Positions 56,982 to 64,000 of a stretch of DNA of 64,000 nucleotides are shown here, piece by piece. Source of the DNA: Nocardia stercoris (lineage in GTDB: Bacteria > Actinomycetota > Actinomycetes > Mycobacteriales > Mycobacteriaceae). Position 1 is the stretch's first letter. Each line of letters opens with the position of its first letter. The position numbers were made by a program, and so were the translations under genes. The stretch covers positions 186,001 to 250,000 of the forward strand of contig NZ_RFFH01000001.1 in the NCBI RefSeq assembly GCF_003696265.1, read 5' to 3'. The notes beneath the pieces were generated by a model. It saw only the letters and a program-made list of their open reading frames with translations, was not told the origin of the DNA and did no database searches.

Positions 56982-58178
56982 ATGCGGATGCTGCACACCT
57001 CGGACTGGCACATCGGGCGCACCTTCCACGGCGTCGATCTGCTGTCCGACCAGGCTCGTTCGCTCGAATCGATCGCCGCGGTGGTGGCCGCCGAGCGGGT
57101 CGACGTGGTGTTGCTGGCCGGTGACGTCTACGACCGATCCATCCCGAGTGCCGACGCGATCGCGGTGTGCAACCGCGGTTTCGAGGCAATCCGCGCGGCC
57201 GGCGCCACCATCGTGGCCACCTCCGGCAACCACGACTCGCCGACCCGGTTGGGGGCGCTGGGCAGTTTCGCCGCGGCCGGCGGGCTGCATCTGCGCACGT
57301 CCGTCGCCGAACTGGACCGGCCGGTGCTGCTCGCCGACGAACACGGTGAGATCGCGATCTACGGCCTGCCCTATCTGGAGCCCGAGATCACCCGCGTGGA
57401 ACTCGGTGTGCCGCAAGCTCGTTCGCACGCCGAGATCCTCGATGCCGCGATGGGCCGCGTCCGCGCCGACCTGCTGCGCCGTGGTTCGCCGCGATCGGTG
57501 GTGCTGGCGCACGCGTTCGTGGTCGGCGGTGAGCAGACCGGTTCGGAACGCTCGATCTCCGTCGGCGGGGTGCAGACCGTGCCGCTGTCGGCGTTCGACG
57601 GCATCGATTACGTGGCGCTGGGCCACCTGCACTCGCCGCAGACCCTGTCGGAGGCGGTGCGGTACTCGGGTTCCCCGCTGCCGTACTCGTTCGCCGAGCG
57701 CTCGCATCGCAAGGCGGTGTGGGTTCTCGACATCACCGCGGACGGCCTCGGCCCGGTGGTCCGCCACGAACTGCCGCAGGTGCGCGGGCTCACCCAGCTC
57801 ACCGGCGATCTCGACGACCTGCTCGCCGACGCGGCGCACGCGGCGGCCGAATCCGACTATGTCTCGGCCACACTCACCGACCATGCCCGCCCGGTCGACG
57901 CGCTGCGCCGCCTGCGCACACGCTTCCCGCACGCGGTGCACGTGGAATGGGCTCGGCCACAAGGGAACCCCGAGCTGCACTATCGCGAGCGGGTGCGGGG
58001 GCGGCGGGACGCGGAGATCGCACACGGCTTCCTGTGCGACGTGCGGGGGGAGCCGACGCCTGCCGAGATGCAGTGGATGGAACGCGCTCTCGCGGCCGCC
58101 ACCGCCGATCGGGAGCAGGTCGCCGGGGGACGGGAGCTCGAGGTCGAGTCCGATCTGATGGTGGAGCGGTCGGCATGA
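56982..58178 (+). CDS. sbcD: SbcD nuclease subunit
   Basis: A 398-residue Mre11-type phosphoesterase. Metal-binding motifs are HTSDWHIG (residues 5-12), AGDVYD, SGNHDSP, HAF and GHLHS. It partners with SbcC to remove hairpins and process DNA ends. In most bacteria the sbcD stop overlaps or abuts sbcC; here 251 bases separate them and contain direct repeats. Confidence 0.95.
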   Translation: MRMLHTSDWHIGRTFHGVDLLSDQARSLESIAAVVAAERVDVVLLAGDVYDRSIPSADAIAVCNRGFEAIRAAGATIVATSGNHDSPTRLGALGSFAAAGGLHLRTSVAELDRPVLLADEHGEIAIYGLPYLEPEITRVELGVPQARSHAEILDAAMGRVRADLLRRGSPRSVVLAHAFVVGGEQTGSERSISVGGVQTVPLSAFDGIDYVALGHLHSPQTLSEAVRYSGSPLPYSFAERSHRKAVWVLDITADGLGPVVRHELPQVRGLTQLTGDLDDLLADAAHAAAESDYVSATLTDHARPVDALRRLRTRFPHAVHVEWARPQGNPELHYRERVRGRRDAEIAHGFLCDVRGEPTPAEMQWMERALAAATADREQVAGGRELEVESDLMVERSA

Positions 58179-58329
58179 GGACCGTGAGTGGGGCGGCCGG
58201 GTGCCAGGCCGCGCGGTCGGTGGCGGATGTTCGCAGGGGGACGGGCGCAGGCCCGAGTTCGCGGCGGAGCGCTGTATGAGGACCGTGAGTGTGGTGGCCG
58301 CCGACATGGGTCACGCGGTCGGTGGCGGA
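58175..58329 (+). repeat. Direct repeat between sbcD and sbcC
   Basis: Two similar copies of about 53-54 bases at 58175-58227 and 58276-58329, both beginning ATGAGGACCGTGAGTG and ending GCGGTCGGTGGCGGA, 101 bases apart. A third, weaker partial copy starts near 58347 (ATGAGCGGGGCGG). The first copy starts at the ATGA overlapping the sbcD stop. Confidence 0.75.
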
Positions 58330-58429
58330 GGCCTGGAGGGCGACGCATGAGCGGGGCGGAAGCCGTGACCGCTGGTGGTTGTGGCCGAAAGCTCTTTCGG
58401 CGCACCGTGATCGAGGACGGGGGCCGGGC

Positions 58430-61400
58430 GTGAGGCTGCATCGGCTGGAGATGACCGCCTTCGGGCCGTTCGCGCAGACCGCGGTCGTCGACTTCGACGC
58501 GCTGGGGGCCGACGGGTTGTTCCTGCTGCACGGACATACCGGCGCCGGGAAGACGACCGTGCTGGACGCGGTCGCGTTCGCGCTCTACGGGCGGGTGCCG
58601 GGTGCGCGAAACGAGAGCAAGCGGCTGCACTCCGATCACGCGGATCCGCAGACCGCGCCGCGGGTTTCGCTGGAGGCGACGATCGGCGGCCGCCGGCTGC
58701 GGTTGATCCGGTCCCCGGAGTTCCAGCGGCCCAAGAAGCGCGGCGACGGGTGGCGCACCGAGAACGCCTCCGCCACTTTGGAATGGCTGGACGTGACCGC
58801 CTCCGGAGGTGTTCGCGGCCAGCACCTGTCGCGTATCCCCGATATCGGCGACGAGATCGTCCGGCTGCTCGGCATGAGCGCCGAACAGTTCTTCCAGGTC
58901 GTGCTGCTGCCGCAGGGCGACTTCGCCCGATTCCTGCGCTCGGACAACGAAGGTCGCGAGGAGCTGCTCGAAAAGCTCTTCGACACCGAACGTTTCGGTA
59001 CCGCCGAACGCTGGCTCGACGATCGGCGCAAGGCCGGCGCTGCCGAACTCGACGCGGCCCAGTCCGGCATCGAGCGCCTGATCTCCCTGGCCGGTGCCGC
59101 CGCCGGCCGGTCCGCCGCCGAATCCGTCGAACCGGCCGACGCCGTCGCCTGGTCCGAGCAACTGCTCGAAACAGTACGTGCCACGGCCGCAGCAACTTTC
59201 GCCGAACTGCAGCGCAGCCGCGCCGAGGCCGACCAGGCAATGGCCGCCGCCGCCACCGAACGGCGCCGCCACGACCTCCGCCGCCGCGCCGCCGCCGCAC
59301 GCAGCAGTCTCGCCGACCTTGCCGCCACCGCCCCACACCGCGCGACCCTGCAAGCCGACCTCGACCGCGCCCGCCGCGCCGAACCGGTCGCCACCGCCCT
59401 GGCCGACGCCCGCACCGCCGCCACCGCGTGGCGCCGCCGCGGCGAGGCGACCACGACCATCGCCACCCGCCTGGCCGAACGGCTGCTGGACGCGGCTTCG
59501 GCCGAACTCCCGGGCACCTATTGGGCGGCAACGGATCTCGCGGCAGCAGAACTGTCCGGGACACCGGCCGGGGAATCCCTGTCCCGCATCGCGCGCATCG
59601 ATTCGGACGACGCTGAGGCGGAGCACTCGGCTTCGACGGCGGTGCAAGCGGCACCGGCACCACGGGGACCGGTCCCTCCGGCCGTCCCGCCCGCGCAGCC
59701 CAGGCGCAGGCCCGCCGCTGAGCGCACCACGGCCGCAACAGATTCGCACGGCGCGCGGAAGAAGCCCCGCGCCGGGGCAGCCCGGCCCGCGGCAGCAGAC
59801 ATGTTCGCCGCGGAGGGATTGTGGGCCGACGGACTATGGGCCGACGATGCGGCGCCCACCAGTAGCGATGCGGCGGAACCGAATTCGGGCGCGGACCTTC
59901 CTGCTGGCGCGGCGGAGTCTTCGGCCGAAGTGAGTTTATGGGCGGCGGTACAGGATTCGGATGCGGAGCTGCCTCGTGCCGCGGCCGACTCCACAGCCGA
60001 TCAAGGACTGTGGGCGGCGGAATCGGATTCGGGCGCGGAGCTTTCTCGTGCTGCGGCGGTCTCCTCGGCCGATGGGGCACCCGCCACTAGCGATGCGGCG
60101 GAACCGGATTCGGACGTGGCGCGTCCTGGTGCACTGGCGGATTCCTCGGCCGGTGTGGGGTTGTGGGCGGCGGAACCGGATTCGGATGCGGAGCTTTCTC
60201 GTGCCGCGGCGGTCTCCTCGGCCGATGGGGCACCCGCCACTAGCGATGCGGCGGAACCGGATTCGGACGTGGCGCTGCCTGGTGCACTGGCGGATTCCTC
60301 GGCCGGTGTGGGGTTGTGGGCGGCGGAACCGGATTCGGGCGCGGAGCTTTCTCGTGTCGTGGCGGACTCCTCGGCTGATGAGGGGTTGTGGGCGGCGGAC
60401 GAGTTGTGGGCGGCGCAGGGCGGTTCGGATGCCGGGGCAGTCCAGGGCTCGGAATCGGCCACCGTCGGGCGGTCGGGTTCGGCCGTGGTGGCCGAGCCGG
60501 GGCTGGAGACGGCGATCCGGTTGTGGACGGCGCAGATCGGCTCGCTGGACGGGATGCGGTCGGAGGCGGCGGATGCCGACCGGCTGGGGCGGGAATCCGC
60601 TCGGCTGCACAGCGAATTGGCGGGCCTGACCGAGAAGATGCGGGTCGCTACCGGACAGCGGATGGAGTTGCCCGAGGCGCTACGGATCGCGGAACTCGAG
60701 CATCGCCGGGCCACCGAGGCGGCGGCGGCGGTGCCGGGCCTGCAAGCCGAGTGGGAGCGGCTGACCGCAGCCACCGCCGCGGCCACCGAGCTGGTCGGCT
60801 GCCGAGCGGAATCCGCCCGTGCCACAGCGGAATTCGAGACCGCACGAGCCGCGCACACGGATGCGCGGGAACACACGCTCGACGTCCGGGAGCGGCGGCT
60901 GGCGGGCATGGCGGCCGAACTGGCCGGCGGGCTGACCGACGGCACGCCGTGCCTGGTGTGCGGGTCGGCCGAACATCCCGCGCCGGCGCTGCCCACGTCT
61001 GCCGCCGTGTCGCGGGCCGACGAGGATCAGGCGGTCGCCGCCGAACGCGTCGCCGAAGGGCGGCGGGACCGAGCCCTGCAGCGGTGCACCGAATTGCAGC
61101 GCCGGATCGAGGTACTCGTCGAGCGCGGCGGTGACGGCGATCCCGCCGAACTGGCGGCGGCACTGCGCGCTGCCGCGCAACAGCGGGACGACGCGGGCCG
61201 GGAAGCCGCCCGAGAGGGCGACCTGACCGTGCGGCTGACCCGGCTCCGCAGCGACGAAACCCGCCTCCAGGAGGAGCTGCAGGACCTCGAAGGCCGGATC
61301 GCCGCCGCCCGCCAGGGCATCGCGGCCGCCGACGAACGCCTCACCGAACTCACCACCCGCCTCCAGCGCGCCGCCGGCGCCGACAGCAGCGTCGATCGGC

Positions 61401-62569
61401 GCCGCGATCGACTGACCGCCCTGATCGCCGACGCCACCGCACTGCGCACCGCCCGTGCGGACAAGAGCGCAGCCCTCGAACACGTCCTCGCATTGGCCGT
61501 GAACGTCGAACAACACGCGGCCGCAGCAGGATTGGCGCTGGACGCGGCCGCCGACGATACCGCCGCGCGCGGCCGTGACGCGGCAGCTGATCTCGCATCG
61601 AACCCACCCGGATCGGCTGTAGCGGGTTCGGAAGCGGGCGCGGCGGCACCGGCCCCGACAGTGCTCAGGACCGGGCCCGATGGCGAGCCGGATTTCGCGC
61701 GCTTGGCGGCCCTCGCGAAGGTCGTCGACGCGGCGACTCGTACCGCCGCGCAGCAGGCGGCGATCGAGGCCGAGCTGGTCGAAGCCGATCGTGCTCGGGC
61801 CCATGCCGAGACCGTGCTGGCCGATCCGGATATCCAGGAACTGGCCGAGATCGAGCCGGGCGACCCGGACCTTGCCGAGGCGGCTGCGGCGGCCGCGCGA
61901 ACCCGGCAGGACGCGGCGGTCGCGGCGCATGCCGACGCGGAGCGGCGCCTGCGCGAGCTGTCGGACCTCAGCAGCCAGTTGTGGGCGGCGGTGGACCGGA
62001 TCGCGCCGGTGCGGGCGGCGCACGAGGAGCTGGCCGGGCTCGCCCAGGTGGTGGCCGGGCGGGGCGAGAACAATCGCCGGATGTCGTTGCGCTCCTACGT
62101 GCTTGCGGCCCGACTGGAGGAGGTTGCGGTAGCGGGCTCCGCGCGCCTGCGCCGAATGTCCGGTGGCCGATACGAATTCGTTCACACCGACGCCGCCGGC
62201 CGACACGGCCGCCGCGGCGGCCTCGGACTCGACGTGCGCGACGACTACACCGGTGCCGTGCGGCCCGCCAAAACCCTCTCCGGCGGTGAGACGTTCATGG
62301 CCTCCCTGGCCCTCGCTCTCGGCCTGGCCGACGTGGTGGCGGCCGAATCGGGCGGCATGGTCCTCGACACCCTGTTCATCGACGAAGGTTTCGGCAGCCT
62401 CGACTCCGACACCCTGGACGCCGTCATGGGCGTCCTGGACGAATTGCGTTCCGGTGGAAGGGTCGTCGGCGTGGTCAGCCACGTGGACGAAATGCGCCAG
62501 CGCATCCCCAGCCGCCTGCACGTCATCCGCGACTCAGCCGGCTCCCGCTTGCAGGCCACTACGGCCTGA
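58430..62569 (+). CDS. sbcC: SbcC ATPase with a large repeat insertion
   Basis: A 1379-residue SMC-like exonuclease subunit, about 340 longer than ordinary SbcC. The P-loop is HTGAGKT (residues 36-42), the signature LSGGE begins at 1283, and Walker B is D1318-E1319. The zinc-hook Cys pair C841/C844 (CLVC) is present, so the core should function. Residues about 352-695 in the first coiled-coil arm are a Pro/Ala/Ser/Asp-rich insertion with internal tandem repeats and about eight LWA-type aromatic motifs. GTG start in MRLHRLEMTAFGPF. Confidence 0.93.
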   Translation: MRLHRLEMTAFGPFAQTAVVDFDALGADGLFLLHGHTGAGKTTVLDAVAFALYGRVPGARNESKRLHSDHADPQTAPRVSLEATIGGRRLRLIRSPEFQRPKKRGDGWRTENASATLEWLDVTASGGVRGQHLSRIPDIGDEIVRLLGMSAEQFFQVVLLPQGDFARFLRSDNEGREELLEKLFDTERFGTAERWLDDRRKAGAAELDAAQSGIERLISLAGAAAGRSAAESVEPADAVAWSEQLLETVRATAAATFAELQRSRAEADQAMAAAATERRRHDLRRRAAAARSSLADLAATAPHRATLQADLDRARRAEPVATALADARTAATAWRRRGEATTTIATRLAERLLDAASAELPGTYWAATDLAAAELSGTPAGESLSRIARIDSDDAEAEHSASTAVQAAPAPRGPVPPAVPPAQPRRRPAAERTTAATDSHGARKKPRAGAARPAAADMFAAEGLWADGLWADDAAPTSSDAAEPNSGADLPAGAAESSAEVSLWAAVQDSDAELPRAAADSTADQGLWAAESDSGAELSRAAAVSSADGAPATSDAAEPDSDVARPGALADSSAGVGLWAAEPDSDAELSRAAAVSSADGAPATSDAAEPDSDVALPGALADSSAGVGLWAAEPDSGAELSRVVADSSADEGLWAADELWAAQGGSDAGAVQGSESATVGRSGSAVVAEPGLETAIRLWTAQIGSLDGMRSEAADADRLGRESARLHSELAGLTEKMRVATGQRMELPEALRIAELEHRRATEAAAAVPGLQAEWERLTAATAAATELVGCRAESARATAEFETARAAHTDAREHTLDVRERRLAGMAAELAGGLTDGTPCLVCGSAEHPAPALPTSAAVSRADEDQAVAAERVAEGRRDRALQRCTELQRRIEVLVERGGDGDPAELAAALRAAAQQRDDAGREAAREGDLTVRLTRLRSDETRLQEELQDLEGRIAAARQGIAAADERLTELTTRLQRAAGADSSVDRRRDRLTALIADATALRTARADKSAALEHVLALAVNVEQHAAAAGLALDAAADDTAARGRDAAADLASNPPGSAVAGSEAGAAAPAPTVLRTGPDGEPDFARLAALAKVVDAATRTAAQQAAIEAELVEADRARAHAETVLADPDIQELAEIEPGDPDLAEAAAAAARTRQDAAVAAHADAERRLRELSDLSSQLWAAVDRIAPVRAAHEELAGLAQVVAGRGENNRRMSLRSYVLAARLEEVAVAGSARLRRMSGGRYEFVHTDAAGRHGRRGGLGLDVRDDYTGAVRPAKTLSGGETFMASLALALGLADVVAAESGGMVLDTLFIDEGFGSLDSDTLDAVMGVLDELRSGGRVVGVVSHVDEMRQRIPSRLHVIRDSAGSRLQATTA
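60014..60391 (+). repeat. 153-bp in-frame tandem repeat inside sbcC
   Basis: Two consecutive 153-base (51-codon) units at 60014-60166 and 60167-60319, differing at six bases by eye, then a diverged partial third copy to 60391. Each encodes AAEPDSDAELSR, SSADGAPATSDAAEPDSD and ALADSSAGVGLW. Similar but older copies flank it (59820-60010). Confidence 0.85.
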
Positions 62570-62673
62570 CCGCGGCCCTGCCGCAGTCAGTGCCACGGTG
62601 ACGCGAGCACATCCCTGGGCGGCATGTCATCCGTGACCCAGCCAGCTCCCGCTTGCACGTCACCACGGCCTGA
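62522..62673 (+). repeat. Duplicated 3' end of sbcC
   Basis: The last 48 bases of sbcC (62522-62569, starting GTCATCCGCGAC and ending with TGA) recur at 62626-62673 with six substitutions, 104 bases downstream. The second copy is no longer part of any gene. The remainder of 62570-62779 has no gene. Confidence 0.8.
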
Positions 62674-62779
62674 CGACAGCAGTGCCACAGACACCGGTCC
62701 GCTGGTGACGGCAAATTTCCGCGACCGCTCACAGTCGCCCTCGATTTCGAGATGCATGGCGGGACAGCGGGTTCCGGGT

Positions 62780-64000
62780 TCAGTTCGCCGCCGCGATGCG
62801 CGGGCGGGCGAGCCGTGCGGCCGGGGCGGCCCGTTCCGAGAGAGCCCGTTTCCACAGGTGCATCGACAGGTACGAGCGCCACGGTGACCACCGCGCGGTG
62901 TCGTTGAGGTCGATGCCGAAGCGGGTGGCGCCGTGGCGGACCACCAGGTCGGTGTGCAGGAGGGTGTCCGGGTCGGCGACCAGGCGCATGCTGACGTAGT
63001 CGGCGGTCCAGGGGCCGACACCGTCCAGGGACAGGAGGTCGCGGCGGAGGTCGGCGATGGTGCGGCCGGCGTGCAGCTGCAGGTCGCCGGAGGCCAAGGC
63101 GCAGGCGGCGGCGACGATCGCGGCGGTGCGGCGGGCGGGGCCGGTGAGGACCTCGTGGCCGCGTTCGGCGATGGTGGCGGGGCTCGGGAACAGGTAGCGG
63201 ACCGGGCCGGTGACCGGCTCACCGAGGGACTCCACCAGCCGGGTGGTGTGCGTGACCGCAGCGGGCACCGAGATCTGCTGGCCGATCATGGTGCGCAGCA
63301 ACAGTTCCGGGCCGTCGACGCTGCCGGGGACCCGGATGCCGGGACTGAAGCCGACTCGGCCGGCGCGCAGTCCCTCGTCGATGCCGACCGGGTCGGCGTC
63401 GAGGTCGAGCAGGTGTCGCAGGCGCGCGACCGTCGGCGCCAGATCGCGCATGTCGTTGAGCAGCAACCCGGCTCGCACGAAACCGGCGTCGAAGGCGAGC
63501 CGGACCGTGGCGTGACCGTGCGGCGTGCGCAGCGCGCGGGTGTAGGTGCCGTCCTCGAACTGTTCCATGCCGGGTACGGCGTGTGCGGACAGAAACCATT
63601 CCAGCCAGCCCCGGTCCATGGGCTCGCGGAACGGAAGCCGCAGGGTGAGTGTGCCGTTGGTCGGCGGCAGGGTGTCGCCGCGCAGCCGCCGTGCCTCGTC
63701 GCGCAGCGTGGTCGGGCTGACCGCGAACACCTCGCGCACGGTGTCGTTGAACTGGCGGATGCTGGCGAATCCGGCCGCGAACGCGATGTCCGACATCGGC
63801 ATCCGGGTGGTCTGGATGAGCAGCCGCGCGGTGTGCGCGCGGTGCGCGCGGGCCAGGGCCAGCGGCCCGGCCCCGAGTTCACTGGACAGCACGCGGGTGA
63901 GCTGCCGCTGGGAGTAGCCGAGCGCACCGGCCAGACCGGGGACCCCGCCGCGTTCGACGACGCCGTCGGCGATCAGCCGCATCGCCCGCGCGGCCAGATC
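62780..64000 (-). CDS. alkA: Ada/AlkA fusion: AraC regulator plus DNA-3-methyladenine glycosylase (partial)
   Basis: At least 406 residues of an AlkA-type glycosylase that removes alkylated bases. The visible part opens with DLAARAM then an AraC helix-turn-helix pair (SDIAFAAGFASIRQFND). The AlkA domain follows, with helix-hairpin-helix GVGPWTADYVSM and catalytic Asp in HTDLVVRHG. In M. tuberculosis AlkA and many actinobacteria an N-terminal Ada-like metal domain precedes; here it would lie beyond the right edge, so the gene is cut by the window. Confidence 0.9.
   Translation of the reverse strand, partial: DLAARAMRLIADGVVERGGVPGLAGALGYSQRQLTRVLSSELGAGPLALARAHRAHTARLLIQTTRMPMSDIAFAAGFASIRQFNDTVREVFAVSPTTLRDEARRLRGDTLPPTNGTLTLRLPFREPMDRGWLEWFLSAHAVPGMEQFEDGTYTRALRTPHGHATVRLAFDAGFVRAGLLLNDMRDLAPTVARLRHLLDLDADPVGIDEGLRAGRVGFSPGIRVPGSVDGPELLLRTMIGQQISVPAAVTHTTRLVESLGEPVTGPVRYLFPSPATIAERGHEVLTGPARRTAAIVAAACALASGDLQLHAGRTIADLRRDLLSLDGVGPWTADYVSMRLVADPDTLLHTDLVVRHGATRFGIDLNDTARWSPWRSYLSMHLWKRALSERAAPAARLARPRIAAAN

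Noticed and set aside
58179..58429. A separate small gene between sbcD and sbcC
   Set aside because: Starts at the repeated ATGAGGACC sequences lead only to short frames without motifs, and the region is explained by duplication.
59820..60400. CRISPR-like or satellite repeat array
   Set aside because: The repeats are in-frame, 153 bp long, without spacers, and lie inside sbcC.
62624..62887. An 87-residue frame downstream of sbcC
   Set aside because: It is formed by the duplicated end of sbcC and the antisense of alkA, with no ribosome site.

Overview
The window is high-GC actinobacterial chromosome, most likely Nocardia or a close relative in the Mycobacteriales. The evidence is a mycothiol S-conjugate amidase (mca), GlpX-type fructose bisphosphatase, a DesA2-like protein, a short-chain Z-prenyl synthase, cholesterol oxidase, and a gene order that follows the Mycobacterium tuberculosis Rv1074c-Rv1111c segment (fadA3, cbs, metB, greA, mca, Rv1083, a DUF255 thioredoxin-like gene, Z-FPP synthase, glyA, coaA, desA2, phoH2, fum, glpX, xseBA, Rv1109c, ispH, Rv1111c). 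This synteny is recalled, not computed. No insertion sequence, prophage, CRISPR array, plasmid function or canonical tRNA/rRNA gene was seen.

Layout. 1-10.2 kb: thiolase, cystathionine beta-synthase and cystathionine gamma-synthase (trans-sulfuration), a secreted lytic transglycosylase behind a perfect CRP site and a long leader, an acyl-CoA dehydrogenase, greA, mca. 10.2-12.4 kb: a Ro60/Rsr (TROVE plus vWA) gene with a Y RNA (YrlA-type) gene just upstream whose central part is a circularly permuted tRNA mimic, followed by a tiny CxCxxC protein. 12.4-26.8 kb: an accessory stretch with a GH27 alpha-galactosidase lipoprotein, HD-domain protein, Tat-exported cholesterol oxidase, LysR regulator, FdxA, secreted phosphoesterase, SDR, DUF255 protein and small hypotheticals. 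26.8-41.7 kb: core metabolism and signalling (glyA, DUF885 peptidase-like protein, coaA, Z-FPP synthase, class III adenylate cyclase, phoH2 with a leader peptide, LGFP lipoprotein, DesA2-like protein, epoxide-hydrolase-like protein, TetR/flavin monooxygenase pair, fumC). 41.8-49.6 kb: an envelope cluster of epimerase, two-component system with a membrane glycosyltransferase-like protein, GT2, DUF2064 and a cytochrome b/molybdenum-domain fusion. 49.6-64 kb: glpX, DUF4245, xseBA, lipid-droplet protein, ispH, DUF6542, rmuC, sbcD-sbcC and a truncated ada-alkA, so the right end is rich in DNA-repair genes.

Most convergent gene pairs share long perfect inverted repeats that look like bidirectional terminators. 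The signals most worth following are the Ro60-YrlA locus, the roughly 340-residue repeat-bearing insertion in SbcC with further duplications on both sides of sbcC, the CRP-site/long-leader arrangement of the transglycosylase, the tandem hairpins in the greA leader, the short leader peptide and ribosome-site hairpin of phoH2, and a DesA2-like protein with altered di-iron ligands.
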